In this document: positions 9,554 to 21,864 of the stretch, piece after piece | Position numbering within the stretch: position 1 is the first letter of the stretch | Layout of the letters: the number at the start of each line of letters is the position of its first letter | Assembly: GCF_042100115.1 (NCBI RefSeq) | Contig: NC_091272.1 | Coordinates: forward strand, 4,588,001 to 4,652,000 | Origin: Alternaria dauci | Lineage: Eukaryota > Ascomycota > Dothideomycetes > Pleosporales > Pleosporaceae | Reading direction: 5' to 3' | DNA: 64,000 bases | Program-made: the position numbers and the translations under genes | Notes under the pieces: generated by a model | What the model was told of the DNA's origin: nothing | The model's input: the letters and a program-made list of their open reading frames with translations, nothing else | Databases searched by the model: none

Positions 9554-10762
9554 ATGGAAAGCGGAAAGCTTCAGGAGCTGGTGCTCCTTGGTTCGATCAT
9601 GTTCTACCTCATAATCACCCTCCTAATTCTCAGCTACGTCACAGTCGGCCTGCGGTTGTGGGTGCGGTATCGCATCACGAGATCTCCAGGTTGGGATGAT
9701 GCCGCGATGGTGGCGACGCTTATGCTATTTACCTGCTATTGTGCGTTCATACTTGCAATCACCTTTCGAAGTTCGGATCGGCGTCTCTTCAGCGAGGAGG
9801 CCATCCACGTAACCTTAATTGTACGTACCTTCTGATACCATGTGTTTGCGACGGTGCTAACATTCTGACAGTTTATTCAACTATCCGAAGTCTTCTACAT
9901 CCTCACTACAACATTCCTCAAGGTCTCACTGGGGCTTTTCTTCCTGAGGGTGCTTACCAAGCAATGGCAAAAGCTCATTTTCCATGTCATCCTCGCCATC
10001 AGTGCGACGTACGGCCTCTACTACGTCTTCATAGCCCTTTTCCAGTGCGGCGACCCAACACGACTCGCCGACAGCCTGCTATCACCGTCTTCGCCCAACT
10101 GCCTACCACCTGCTCTTCTTCTTACCTCGGGCTACCTCTACGGCGTCATCAACGTCGTCGCGGATTGGACATTTGTCCTGATCCCTATCACGGTTTTGCT
10201 GGACAGCGACCTCGACCGAAGAAGTAAGATTAGCGTCAGTATTGTTATGGCGCTAGGTGCAGTAGGCAGTGTGAGCTCGATCTTCCGAATGGTCTACCTG
10301 AAGGGACTGGGCATACAGACAGGCGGTCTACGAGGTAAGTGCTCTACCCAAGCGAAGTCAATGGTTGCTCGTACTGACAGCCATGCAGCCGAATCAGTAA
10401 AAGCAACAATTTGGGCAACGGCCGAACCCGGCACTGGCATCATTGCAGCGTCAATCGCTATTCTTCGCCCTCTTTTCCGCCAGATAGCGTCTGATGTCCG
10501 AACAAAAGCGACTCACTACTCGCACTCACGCAAGGGGTCTCAGCAATCCGATGATACCATTGCGCTGACAAGCCAGGAATCTGGTGCACAAGCGACGAGG
10601 AACAAGAAACATAGTATGTATAGAGTGAGCGAGGATCTCGTAGATCCCTGGAGTCCGACAATTGTCGCGACGGCGGATGTGCAAAGAATGGTTATGGTGA
10701 AAGGGAGGATGAGCCCTTTCCCAACGGCGACCGCGAAGGCGAGGGAGGATGGCATGGTGTGA
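9554..10762 (+). CDS. rhodopsin-domain (SAT4/PTH11-like) seven-helix membrane protein
   Basis: Three exons, 9554-9820, 9872-10334 and 10389-10762, give 367 aa. Intron 1 (GTACGT...ACAG, 51 bases) is phase 0 and intron 2 (GTAAGT...GCAG, 54 bases) is phase 1. Helix 1 is LGSIMFYLIITLLILSYVTV. It is followed by the family's R-[LI]-W-V-R-x-R and GWDDAAM motifs, and further helices are spread to about residue 270. WATAEPGTGIIAASIAILRP near residue 260 matches the W-x-x-[AV]-E-x-x-x-G-[IV]-[IV]-[AC]-[AG]-S-[IL]-x-x-[LI]-[RK]-P hallmark of fungal rhodopsin-like proteins. There is no CFEM domain, so this is not a classical PTH11 receptor. The cytosolic C-tail is Ser-rich. Ligand and pathway are unknown. 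Intron 2 is a multiple of three with no stop, so retention would add 18 residues. Confidence 0.83.
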
Positions 10763-11283
10763 TGCACGCACATGTCCATGTACCGATATGTCTGCATGAG
10801 CGTCGTGTGTAAGACGCGGTTGACATGAAAAGGGAGGGTCCAGGAGTAGTTCGCCTTGTTACCAACGTTCAAAAGTTTCATCATGATGGTGTACCAGAAT
10901 TCAAATAAACCTCAACGAAATCAATCTCTCGATCTCCAATTCATTCTACTCTGTGGTCGGCGATGCGTTGTCGCGTTGTATCAGGTTGTCGCATTGATAC
11001 GCAGCAAAAAAGGCCTTGTTGAGCTCCTCCAGCTCAACCTCCAGCTTGAAAAGTAAGCCTGAATATAGCATGAGCGCCACGTCGATTTACGATTGACCTC
11101 GGCGGCGAGGTGGAGGAGGGTGTGACGGATGACGTCCCGATTAAGGGCAAAGGCGGGAAGGCGGCCCCAGGAACAGCGGGAACATGGCGAGTTTGGAGCT
11201 TGGAATTGGCTATCCCAAGGTCACCAGCCATGACATAACTACCTCGCTATCCGCGCCATGCGTCCTTCGCAGCAAGAGACGAC
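10763..11283. other. intergenic, no gene supported
   Basis: 3' flank of the rhodopsin-like gene and promoter of the PP2C gene. GC-rich toward the right. No further feature seen. Confidence 0.6.
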
Positions 11284-13161
11284 ATGTGGAAACCGAACCT
11301 CCACCTTCAAAGAGGCGCGATAAGGCCCCGGGTTGCTTGCCTCTGCGCGCACGCCTCCAGGCTCCCCTCGACGACGACGACGCACCTCCCCCGCCAGCGA
11401 CGCTGCTTCCACGAATACTTCATCACACACCTACCCTCGACCTCGCTGCACCCCGACTCGCGAGTTTCACAGCCTGCACTACATCACAAGCTTCCCCGCG
11501 ACAAGAGCACGCCGTACAATGCTGACAAGTCGGGTCGGTCGCCGGCTGCCGTCGTGGGCACGTCGCGCGAGATGACCGTCGTGCGCATACCATTGAAGAG
11601 CGCGAAGCATCATTTTGGCGTCTCCTTGTCGCGAGGAACACGGCCGTACAACGAAGATGCTTTCCAGGCGGGCACCATTGACCTCCCCGCATTTGCACGG
11701 CGGCGACCCATGTCCCTAAGTCGAAAGGGACAGGGCGCGGACAGCAACGAAGTCACGCCCGACGTAGGCGCCAGTGGAGACCCCCAGGTCTTCTACTTTG
11801 GCGTCTTCGATGGACACGGCGGCGCCGAGTGCTCTGGCTTCTTGCGGGAGCAGCTGCACGACTACCTCGAAAAGGCGACCAAGCAATTCGAGCTCAGGAG
11901 CAGTCTCGCGCGGGAAAGAACAGAGACGCACTCTGGTTCCCCCAAGGCCAAGGGCGAGGCATCTTCTGGCGACCGGAGACAAAGAGACAAGGAGAGTCTG
12001 GACGCTATCGAGACACATACACCACCGGGCACAAAAGCTATGAAGCCACCGGAACCTGGAAGCAAAGACCAGCTACCGACCGCCGGCTCCAAGTCTATGG
12101 ATGGGCCAATCGACGGCGTGCCCCCAGTGCGGCAGTCGGACAGCGTGCGGAAGGCCGAGGAGCTAGAGCAGCACTTGGTCAAACAATGGAAGGAGCTTGT
12201 GGGCGGATACTTTAGGCGCTTCAAGCCAGAGTACTTTTCCATGTCTGCAGGCGGACGCGGCCATCCAGCGGAGAAGGAAGCTATGGAGAAGAGTCATACG
12301 AGCTCTCCAGCTCTCCCCGACGACGCCAAAGAAGGCATTGGGATCGAGACTGTACTAGAATATGCTTTCCTCAAAGCCGACTACGATTTTGTAGCTGCGC
12401 AGGTCGGCAAGAAGGAAGAGGATCCTGTTCGTGCGGACAAGGCTCTGAACGACGATGACATTCTTGGCCAGCCCTCGCGCACGACTACCAAGCACATTGG
12501 AGGCACGAGTCGCTTCAAAGGAGGCAGCACATGCAGTGTAGCTCTCATCTCTACACCCACGCCGTCCCCCTTCTGGCATCCTTCCTCTCCATCCTCGCTC
12601 ATCACCGCCCACGTCGGAGATACCAGAATACTACTCTGTAACACGGCAACCGGTCTAGCTGTCCCTCTGACGTCCAATCACCACCCCTCCCTGCCCGAAG
12701 AAGCGACGCGCCTCCGCCGCTTCGCTGCCTCGTTTGTCACCGACTCGTTTGGCGAGGAGCGCATGTCCGGACTCGCAAATACGCGTTCCTTTGGCGACAT
12801 GGCACATAAGCGCGTCGGAGTATCTGCCGAGCCCGAGATCCGCAGAATAGAACTCTCGCCAGCCGAATACTCGTTCCTCGTATTGTGCTCCGATGGCGTG
12901 TCTGGGCACCTTTCTGATCAGGAGATTGTGGACATTGTCAAGGAGGCGAAGACGCCGGAACAGGCAGCGAGAGATGTGGTTAGTTTTGCTACCGAAACTT
13001 CGACTGGCAGTGAAGGCGCCGACAACGCGACCGGTCTAGTTGTTCGGCTGGGCGGATGGGAGAGGCGAGGCGAGGGGGGACTGGGCAGCTTGGGGACGAA
13101 GGAGATGAGGGACTGGAGGAAGAAGGAGGCAGAGGACCCTCGGGCTTCTGGGAGGATGTGA
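11284..13161 (+). CDS. PP2C-family Ser/Thr phosphatase, probably mitochondrial (Ptc6-like)
   Basis: Single exon, 625 aa. PP2C motifs appear in order: RGTRPYNEDAF (motif 1) near residue 117, YFGVFDGHGGAE near 170 (metal-binding Asp and DGHGG), GGSTCSVALI near 417, AHVGDTRILLC near 442, GLANTRSFGD near 496, LVLCSDGVSGHLSDQE near 533 and DNATGLVVRLGGW near 580. The N-terminal 50 residues are rich in Arg, His and Ser with almost no acidic residues, as in a mitochondrial presequence. The closest yeast pattern I recall is the mitochondrial phosphatase Ptc6, but I cannot confirm orthology. The protein is longer than a simple PP2C because about 200 mostly polar residues (about 200-400) sit between motifs 2 and 3. 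The start could alternatively be a later Met near residue 97 (MTVVRIPLKS), which would drop the presequence. Confidence 0.85.
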   Translation: MWKPNLHLQRGAIRPRVACLCAHASRLPSTTTTHLPRQRRCFHEYFITHLPSTSLHPDSRVSQPALHHKLPRDKSTPYNADKSGRSPAAVVGTSREMTVVRIPLKSAKHHFGVSLSRGTRPYNEDAFQAGTIDLPAFARRRPMSLSRKGQGADSNEVTPDVGASGDPQVFYFGVFDGHGGAECSGFLREQLHDYLEKATKQFELRSSLARERTETHSGSPKAKGEASSGDRRQRDKESLDAIETHTPPGTKAMKPPEPGSKDQLPTAGSKSMDGPIDGVPPVRQSDSVRKAEELEQHLVKQWKELVGGYFRRFKPEYFSMSAGGRGHPAEKEAMEKSHTSSPALPDDAKEGIGIETVLEYAFLKADYDFVAAQVGKKEEDPVRADKALNDDDILGQPSRTTTKHIGGTSRFKGGSTCSVALISTPTPSPFWHPSSPSSLITAHVGDTRILLCNTATGLAVPLTSNHHPSLPEEATRLRRFAASFVTDSFGEERMSGLANTRSFGDMAHKRVGVSAEPEIRRIELSPAEYSFLVLCSDGVSGHLSDQEIVDIVKEAKTPEQAARDVVSFATETSTGSEGADNATGLVVRLGGWERRGEGGLGSLGTKEMRDWRKKEAEDPRASGRM

Positions 13162-14172
13162 TAGTTTCTCTTGTCTTAATGGAGCATCAGTGCATGACAG
13201 GTGTTTGTCGGAGTCAGAGTGAGTGCATTGGATTGTATTGTACATAGTGCCTGCGATATGCTTTGCAGCATATTCATGTCTCAACCTGGCCTGATGGTAC
13301 TCTAGGGGTAGAGCTCAACTGCACGTTGCCGTCATGGCTACCATGTTTTCAAAAACATGCATTTATGCACGCTGCTGTCGCGATGACAATGCCGACGACG
13401 TACAAGAATGCGCATCGATGCTATCCGTCATGATGATGTGCTCGTTGTCCAATCGCCTCGAGGTGATTGACGGCCTGCAGGTCATGGCTCGGCTTCAACA
13501 CGACTCTACAACGCAGCGCAGTCGAGACGACGACCCGAGGGCAATGCACAAGACGGGCGGATGTCATAACTCTATGCAGTGTCTGTGCCGTGTGCAGCAT
13601 GGCAGACCCTCGTTCCCGTTGTCCAGTGTCATGGCTTCCACAGGGCTGCATGCGGGAGCGCGAGCGCGAGCTGGGAATCTGGGGGGGAAAGCACGATGCG
13701 CAAGCGAGCCAATGCGGCGTTGCCAGGCGGGCGTTCTTTCCTCGCAAGCTACCGGCGAAGTCGTCGATGGTGCCTGAAGCAAGTGGAAGAATAAATTTCT
13801 GCCCTGTCTCACCTCTACCGCGCCGCCAACCTCTCCCTAATCAAACTCTGTGTTTGTCTGCCGTCTTGCTTGCTTGCCGCCTCTTTGACCGGTTGCCCTA
13901 ACACCCGTCTTCTCGCACCAAAAGTCCGCTCTGTTGGTGGGGCAGACCCTTTAGGAGGAAAACAACACGTGAACTAGGCCTGTCTACGCTCGACCTACTT
14001 TCGCTTCAAATTCCCTCCCCTACGACGACCGCCCACCGCAACTTGTACACACACACACTCTCTCTCTTCCTTCCTGCCGCACCACTTTCTGCTTCTTCCG
14101 CCACCGCGGCTCTTTAATCTTTTGCACCGCTGAATACCCCGCCCTGAGTCTACAACACACCCTTCAGCAATT
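13162..14172. other. intergenic, promoter region of KAP95
   Basis: Contains overlapping frames on both strands without domains. Just upstream of KAP95 is a long pyrimidine-rich stretch with (AC)n and (TC)n runs at about 14045-14075, typical of promoters of strongly expressed fungal genes. Nothing else seen. Confidence 0.55.
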
Positions 14173-17129
14173 ATGGACATCAACCAGGTGTTGGAGGGGA
14201 CCTATGCTGCCGGTATGCTTTGTATCTGCACCTTCCTAGACGCCCAACTGACTCTTCTGCAGACGCTAGCATCCGTAACAGCGCCGAGCAGCAGCTCATC
14301 CAGGCAGCCGACTCCAACTTTGTAAGTCCCCCCCCCCCCCCCGCAGCCAGAAGGCTGCATGTGCTTCCCCAAGCACGCCCAAAGTTCTCGCACTAACGCC
14401 TCCCTCTCCAGCCTCAATACCTCACCGTCCTCGGCGGCGAACTCGCAAATGAACAAGCCCAGCCCCAGATCCGACAGGCCGCCGCTCTGGCCCTGAAGAA
14501 CGCCTTCACCGCCCGCGAGTACGCCCGGTTACGTCAGGTCCAAGAACGATGGCTCAACCTCGATACCCAGATCAAGCAGCAGGTCAAGGACATGGCCCTG
14601 CGTACTCTGGCCACACCAAACAAGAACGTCGGCTCTGCTGCCGCTCAGTTCATCGCCTCCGTCGCCGCTATCGAGATACCCCGCAATCAATGGCCAGAGC
14701 TCATGACCACCCTCGTCGAGAGCGTCGGCCAGGGCACCGACGCCCAGAAGCAATCTTCACTTACCACGATTGGTTTTGTTTGTGACACAGACGACGTAGA
14801 GCTGAGGGACGCGCTGGCACATCACTCCAACGCTATTCTGACGGCCGTTGTCCAGGGTGCCCGCAAGGAGGAGACCAACAACGACGTCCGTGTAGCGGCC
14901 ATCAACGCGCTCAGCGACTCGATTGAATTTGTGCGCTCAAACTTTGACAATGAAGGCGAGCGCAACTACATCATGCAGGTCATCTGCGAGGCCACACAAG
15001 CGGAAGACAGCCGCATTCAGCAGGGCTCGTACGGGTGTCTCAACCGCATCATGGGTCTCTACTACGACAAGATGCGCTTCTACATGGAGAAGGCACTATT
15101 TGGCCTTACCATCCAAGGCATGAAGAGCGACGAGGAGGATGTTGCCAAGCTGGCTGTCGAGTTTTGGTGCACCGTCTGCGAGGAGGAAATCGCCATCGAG
15201 GATGACAACACACAGGCACAAGCCGAGGGCTCGACCGAGCTTAGGGAGTACTTCAACTTTGCACGAGTTGCCACGCAAGAGGTCGTTCCAGTGCTGCTGG
15301 AGCTACTTGCCAAGCAGGACGAAGATGCCGACGACAACGAGTACAACACCTCCCGCGCGGCATACCAATGTCTGCAGCTCTGGGCACAATGTGTCGGCAG
15401 CGGTGTCATGCCGCCAGTTCTTGCCTTCATCGAAAAGTACATCCGCTCCGAAGACTGGCACTACCGGGATGCGTCCGTCTCCGCTTTCGGTGCCATTATG
15501 GAAGGTCCCGAGGAGTCGGTGCTAGACCCGATTGTCAAACAAGCCCTGCCCACTTTGATTGGAATGATGGACGATCAGAACATACACGTCAAGGACTCCG
15601 CCGCTTACGCTTTGGGCCGAATCTGCGAGGCTGTTCCTAGCGCGCTCGACGCACAGCAGCATCTGCCTCCTCTAATCGGAGCTTTGTTCAACGGATTGGC
15701 CAGCAACCCCAAGATGGCCGCATCCTGCTGCTGGTCGCTGATGAACCTGGCTGACAGGTTTGCCGGAGAGCCTGGATGCCAAACCAACCCATTGTCGCCC
15801 CATTTCGCTCAGAGCGTGCAGAGCCTTTTGCAGGTCACCGAGCGAGCTGATGCTGACAACACTCTTCGCACCGCAGCATACGAAGTACTCAACTCCTTCG
15901 TCAACAACGCCGCTGGCGACAGTGTTCCTCTAGTCAACGAGCTGTCCAACGTCATTCTGGAGCGTCTGGAGAAGTCCATGGCCCTCCAATCTCAGGTTGT
16001 CAACGTCGAGGACAAGCTGACTCTCGAGGAGATGCAGACCAGCTTGGCCAGTGTCATCATGGCCATCATCCAGCGATTGGAGAGCGACATCAGGCCCCAA
16101 GCCGACCGTATCATGCAGGCGCTACTGGGCCTTCTAGCATCTCTGCCTCCCAAGTCCAGTGTTCCAGACACCGTTTTCGCCGCCATCGGTTCGATCGCGA
16201 CTGCACTCGAGGAGGACTTCCAGAAGTACATGGAGGCGTTTTCTCCATTCCTGTACAACGCTCTGAACAACCAAGAGGAGCCCGCGCTCTGCTCCATGGC
16301 CATTGGACTCGTGTCCGACATCACCCGATCCCTGGGCGAGAACGTTCAGCCCTTCTGCGATGCGTTCATGAACTCTCTTCTTCACAACCTCCGCAGTCCT
16401 CAACTTGGCAATCAGCTTAAGCCAGCTATTCTCCAGTGCTTCGGTGATATCGCGCATGCTATTCACGGAGCGTTCGAGACTTACCTGGCTGTCGTTGCCC
16501 AAGTGTTACAACAAGCTGGTCAAGTCACGTTGACTACCGAGGGCAACTACGAGATGATTGACTACATCACCTCGCTCCGGGAAGGCATCATGGACGCATG
16601 GGACGGATGCATTGTTGCGATGAAGAGCAGCAACAAGAGTGAGTCTTGCCATATATAACGTTGATCATGTACTAATGACTGTAGCTCAACTCATCGTTCC
16701 TTACCTTGACTCAATTTTCGACCTTCTCCGCACCATCCAACAGGACAGCAACCGCACCGAAGCTCTTCTCCGATCCTCATGCGGTGTTATTGGGTGAGCA
16801 AGACTGTTTCTCCTTAGGTTACATTCTACTGACATTGCCCAGTGATCTTGCAGATGCGTTCCCAGCTGGCGATTTCAGGGAGTACTTCCGCCACGAGTTC
16901 CTCACCGCGATGGCAAGGGAGACACGTGCGAATGCGGACTTCAGCGGTCGAACACGAGACACTGCTCGATGGGCACGTGAACAGATCAAGCGTCAAGTCG
17001 GTACGTCGCTCGGCAACAATCCCTACCTCCGTCCTGGTGCTCTCTAGCAGAGTCGATTTTCCTATTATATATATATTCCAGCCCACTAACCTCGCTCCCC
17101 CAGGCGGCAACCAAGGCGTAATGGCCTGA
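14173..17129 (+). CDS. KAP95: importin subunit beta-1 (karyopherin beta)
   Basis: Six exons: 14173-14212, 14263-14321, 14412-16638, 16685-16793, 16843-17000 and 17104-17129. All junctions are GT-AG and in frame, giving 872 aa, close to yeast Kap95 (861). The N-terminus MDINQVLEGTYAADASIRNS and IRQAAALALKNAF match the importin-beta N-terminal domain. HEAT-type helices continue to the end (for example YALGRICEAVP, CCWSLMNLADRFAG), and the tail REYFRHEFLTAM...REQIKRQVG is characteristic of the family. It carries importin-alpha/NLS cargo through nuclear pores and is released by Ran-GTP. Intron 2 contains a run of about 15 C. The last exon has only 26 bases (GGNQGVMA end), easy to miss in automatic annotation. 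Confidence 0.95.
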
Positions 17130-19403
17130 GTGTCTTGATATCTCTTCCTTCCCCAGCACTGCTTGACCTGTGTCTTGGCCAATATGTTGGATAACTTCCC
17201 TTGTGGAGGTACCATTTAGCATGTGGCTAAACATGGATTTTAGCTCTCCCTGGCCCATCCCAGCCCTTCGCAGTACCATTCGGACCCCTTACGTTCGAAG
17301 ATTATTGTTTCGCATACAACGTCGCTCATGAGGAATCATCGGTCTACATCCCTCGCAGTCCCCCGGAGATTCTTCATAGGGCAACATTGTCAGTTGCGTC
17401 ACACCTCGTTGGAAACTACGACATCAGCTTGCCGCCATACGATATCACGGGCTACAGGATTTGGGGGCAGCGGCTTCATGGTACAGAAGGATATGGAGCA
17501 TTTGTGGATCCGATCTACCGTGTCTATGATCCCCTCCCTGACCCTTCTTGAATGCTGTCGCACACGAGAAACATCTAGCCCACAGTATCCAAACACCGCG
17601 GCACCCCCATTCGATCTAATCCCAATTCCGACACCCATGCGCATCCCCCCCATACGACCGTCGAACCCGAAACGCGTAGCACCCTCTCCAACCAAATCAT
17701 GTAGCACCAAAAAGTCTTGTAAGGCAGAGCACAAAGCTACTAGCCAGGAGAATAGATCCTTTCCAGCCTCTTTTTTTGTACACTCACTTTCGGTGGTTTC
17801 TTTCCATTGCCATTTGGAACAGGCGTTCATTCCATGTTGACCTTGAAGGGGTCTCCATTGGTTTTGTGGATATATGCTAGGTTTATAGTTGTAATGATTA
17901 TTGCTGTATAGACTTGATATTCGAGACTTGGTTGTTTGGCTGTGATGCGGTAACATTTGTGAGAATGTGTACTCAAGACTGACTGCGGCCGACTCGAACT
18001 GATGTCAACTGAACTTGCAGTTTCACCACCTCCAGCCCATACTTGCACCTAAAGCGAAGTATGTCGATAGGGAAAGATGTATTGCAAGAAGGCAGCCCAT
18101 GTTTCAGTGACTACTATACATTATTGGCCAGAGATGATGCACCTCTCGCCAACACTTGTTCTACAATGCGCACTTGTGTGCAAAGATCTAGCATCCAAGA
18201 AGCTCGCATATAGAAGTATGCACCTACCTAATCCATCTTCTATAAGGTATTCCTCGAGCTCTACTGGCAAATGTCAACAAACTACTTGCGCAAAAATTGT
18301 ATACCTGTGGCCGTTCTCGGCGACTTGACTCCGTTCTTACTTGCTTTACCATTGAGCTAGAAGAGCGGACCTTGAACAAAGCACAAGGAGTCATATAAAC
18401 ATATGACATACACCTCCTCGAGCCAGGAAATTGCTTCGGTAGACTAGTGTGGTAGCTGCCCACTCTGACTGTCTCTCAGAGGATCATACGCTTGGCTTCT
18501 GTTCATTACGACGCCATGCGCCAGGTTGAAGTTTAAGAAAGCCTGAACTCACTGTCTAATGTCAAGCAAGATAGCTGTTTACGGCCTGGCAGTCGCGCGA
18601 ACAAGATAACGGTAATCCGACAATCCTAGCTAGCTACAAGGCAATGATGTAATCGAAACCTATCACGACGTCAGGCAAACAATGGTCAGCAACGGAGAAA
18701 GGGTCAAACCACAGCCAAATCACTCCAGAGTATACTCCATGCTCCACATCAAGGCCAAGGCAAAGGGAAATCTAAAACACATGATTATTGACAGACAAGT
18801 CATCCAGGGAAAGGAAGAGACGAGCTGGTCCTATGTGCTATTAGCAGCCATGAATCCTCCGCTTCCTGATCCATGCCGACGGTGTGTGTATGCAGTCTGT
18901 GAGTAACCTAGAAGACCAACGTGAGATCTGAATAAGGCCGTGATCCTCAACAGACGTACCGAAGCAAGCAGGGATCCCCAATTCCTCGCTCATCGCCCGC
19001 CTACACAATCTTGTTCATCATCCACCCAGATATTATCATTCCAGTATCCACCAAGACTTCCACCCATAGTACCTCTGAACGTTTGTTTCTCCTCCATGCG
19101 TTGGTAACAACGCAGCCTCGACCATTGAAAGCACCGCATGTTGCACATTTCGCCAGCACGGCACAAAGGCCGGTACTCAAAAAAAAAAGAAGAAAGAAAA
19201 GAGAGCCGTATCATACCCTCAACGCCATGCATACGTACCAAAGGTGTAAGAGTGTGCCGCAGTAGAAACCTCATGAATGATCCAGGGAATGTGCCGTATA
19301 GAGACTGTATGAGCCAATGGGTATGCTGTACACATGAGTGATTGGGTATGCTCGGCAGCAGTACCTACCAAACATCTCACGCCAGTTGTAACGTACCGAT
19401 CGC
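17130..19403. other. long convergent intergenic region, no gene supported
   Basis: About 2.3 kb between the 3' ends of KAP95 (+) and the splicing factor gene (-). Frames of 170 codons (+, 17328-17840) and 185 codons (-, 17399-17956) overlap each other on opposite strands, and neither shows a domain. An A-rich run lies at about 19180-19200. A stretch at 18313-18371 looks superficially tRNA-like but lacks a B box. I find no supportable gene. Confidence 0.5.
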
Positions 19404-21281
19404 TTAGAACCTGCTTGCGGCAGCACCCCACAGGGAGTTGTAGATCTTGTCGACAACGTACGAGGCACGGATGGTGCGGCTGTTGAACGTACGGCCGTTA
19501 AGACCTTGGAGAGCCTTCTCACCACCAGAGACGGAGTCAAACTTGACGAAGACGTCTCCCTCACTGTTGGCATCGACAGCAATGTGAACGACCTTGCCGT
19601 ACTTCTTGTCGCACTCAGCCTTGATCTCGATCTCAAGGTCCTTGACCCAGTTGTCGCCCCAGTTGCGCTGTTCCCTGGTAAACTGTTAGCGAGTAGACAC
19701 GAGAAGGAGAAACAACTTACTCGTCAGCATCGAAGACGTTCTCGATCTTGACGCACTTGGAAGCCATGGGGGTGGCGGGAGTGGGTGCAGCAGGCTTGCG
19801 AGTGGTAGGTGTAGGCATTGCAGACTGACTGCCCTGCTTGGAATCGGGGGCGTCACGTCGAGCCAGAGCGTCCATGAGCCTGCTGCGGTCATAGGTCTTG
19901 TAATTAACTCCTGCGACATCGGTGTCGTCAAGAGCAGAGGCGCCGCTGACACCGCGGTCGTCCTTGCTGTGGGTGCGGTCGAAGACACCACCGGAACCAC
20001 CAGCGTAGGCGCCTCGGCCACCAGCACCGCTGAAAGCCGAGCCCTGGTAGGACTGTGCTTGTTGGGTAAAGGTTCGGAGAAGGTTGGCGGTCGATTCTGG
20101 GGTGAACTTGTCGTTACCGAGACCAACGCGAATCTGGCGGCCAGCGAGCTCGAAACCGTTCATCTCTGCGAGAGCATTCTTAGCGTGCGAAGGATCAACG
20201 AACCTGATATGTGTTAACCCTGATAGCATGCGGGGTAGACGTGTGAACAACTTACTGAACGAAACCATATCCCTTGGATCGGCCAGGATTCATCTCATCG
20301 CGCTGGAGGATGACCTGCTCAAGCTCACCAAATGGCTCAAAGATCTCCTGGAGATCCTTCTCAGTGACACTGAAGTGAATATTGCCAACGTAGAGACGGT
20401 GGAAAGGGGCGCCGTTGGCACCGGGGGCAGCACCACCCTCAGAGGGACGAGCAGCACGGTTCTTCTCTGCTTCAGTAAGCTGGGCGATGATGGGAACACC
20501 CTTCAGTTTCTGGCCAGTCAGCTCCAGTGCTTGAGGAACAGACGCCTCATCCTTGAACTCAACGTAACCGACACTAGAGGGGCTGTCAGCATGCCTGTCG
20601 GAGTAGTAGTGGAGCAGGTACTTACCCCTTGGACCGGCCAGTGACTCGGTCCTTGACGATCTGAGCTTCGACAACAGGGCCAACCCTCTCGAAGAAGGTG
20701 CGCAAGTGGCGGGTCTCGGCGCGCTGAGAGATCTGCTGGACGAAGATGGTGCGCTTGTCGCGGTCGTCTTCGGTGATCTCGGGCTCGGGCGGGGTGGCGT
20801 TGCGGCGGCTGTTGCGGCGCTCTTCACCACCACCATGGCGGGGACGGCGGTCGCGCGACCTATCGCGGTACCTGTCGTTGCCACGGTCGCGAGGGGAGCG
20901 GGAACGCGGACGACCTCCACCACTATAGAAGTCGCCTCCACGGTCACGGCCTCCACGGCCTCCACGGCGGTCGCGCGAGCTGCTGCGGCGGGGTCTATCA
21001 CGATCTTCATCTGTGTCAGCACCTTTGCTTGAACGAGGACGGCTCCCGTCTCTCCGGCGGTGGTCTCTGTCGCGGCTTCGACGCCGGTCTCCATTGGACT
21101 CACGATGACGGTCCCCACGATCCCGGCTCCTATCTCGACGGTCTCGGCGGTCTGAATGGCGGTCGTCGCGGCGGCTGTCGGTGTCGCGCGCCTCGCTGCT
21201 GGTGGTGCGCTCGGCGTCCTTCATCTCGACCTCGCGGGCCGTCTCCTCGAGGAGGGCTTCGACTGCGGCCTGGGTAGACAT
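19404..21281 (-). CDS. rsd1: RS-rich, three-RRM splicing factor (CAPER/RBM39, S. pombe Rsd1 type)
   Basis: Four exons on the minus strand: 20626-21281, 20256-20573, 19721-20203 and 19404-19674. The introns of 46-52 bases are all in frame, giving 575 aa. Residues about 25-165 are an Arg/Ser/Asp-rich domain. RRM1 starts near residue 177 (RNP2 IFVQQI, RNP1 KGVGYVEF). RRM2 starts near 275 (RNP2 LYVGNI, RNP1 KGYGFVQF). The C-terminal domain from about 494 is a UHM-type RRM with the R-x-F motif (GRTFNSR) that binds tryptophan-containing ligand motifs in SF1, U2AF and SF3B1 partners. This layout is diagnostic of the CC1-like/RBM39 family acting in 3' splice-site recognition. It is a nuclear protein. 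No key residue appears lost. Confidence 0.92.
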
Positions 21282-21864
21282 GTCGGTGGCGGTTTCCTAG
21301 CTCTCGATAAGTGTAGCTGGTAGGAAGTGATGCGCGATGTCACTGCAAAAGGCGATGTGTTGTTGTTGAGGGCGAGCACGGGCTCAAGTATTGATTCAAT
21401 TGCGATATCGAACGGACGTAGTAGATGTCACTGCCGACGACTTCCGTAAGACCTCTTGCGTGAATTGCACTCGACAAATGTGTGCTTGATTGAAGCTTTG
21501 TGGATGCCGCTCAGTTGTTAGTAGGTGGGTGAGGCGGAGGGTGGAGGAAAGGCCTGGGCGTCGCAACTTGAAAAGTTGGAGAGGGGTCTTGGCAAGACCC
21601 TTGCATGACTAATCGCAAGGCAGCAGGCAGCGCTCCACAAACGCGGCAAAGGGCTGACGAGGAGCAGTGACTGAGGAATCATGAGATTGTTGGCATTACT
21701 ATTATTATACGGGGTAGTGTGTCATGAATATATCTGCAAACATCAAGCTGCGTAGACCCAAAATGGCCTTGCAGACCCACTCAACGCCTTCTCGCAATGC
21801 TGGTCTTGACAACGGAGTGACAGGTGGGTGTCTGATAACAAAAGTCTATGGAAACGTAACCACT
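21282..21864. other. intergenic, promoter of the splicing factor gene
   Basis: Lies between the start of the splicing factor gene and the stop of SCS7, both on the minus strand. No open frame of interest. Confidence 0.6.

Noticed and set aside
17328..17956. Overlapping opposite-strand frames of 170 and 185 codons
   Set aside because: Mutually exclusive, no domain, signal peptide or splice structure. They sit in the convergent 3' region of two well-defined genes.
18313..18371. Minus-strand stretch with TAGCTCAATGGTAAAGC, like a tRNA D-arm/A box
   Set aside because: No B box (GGTTCGAATCC-type), no acceptor stem pairing and no anticodon arm at the right distance.
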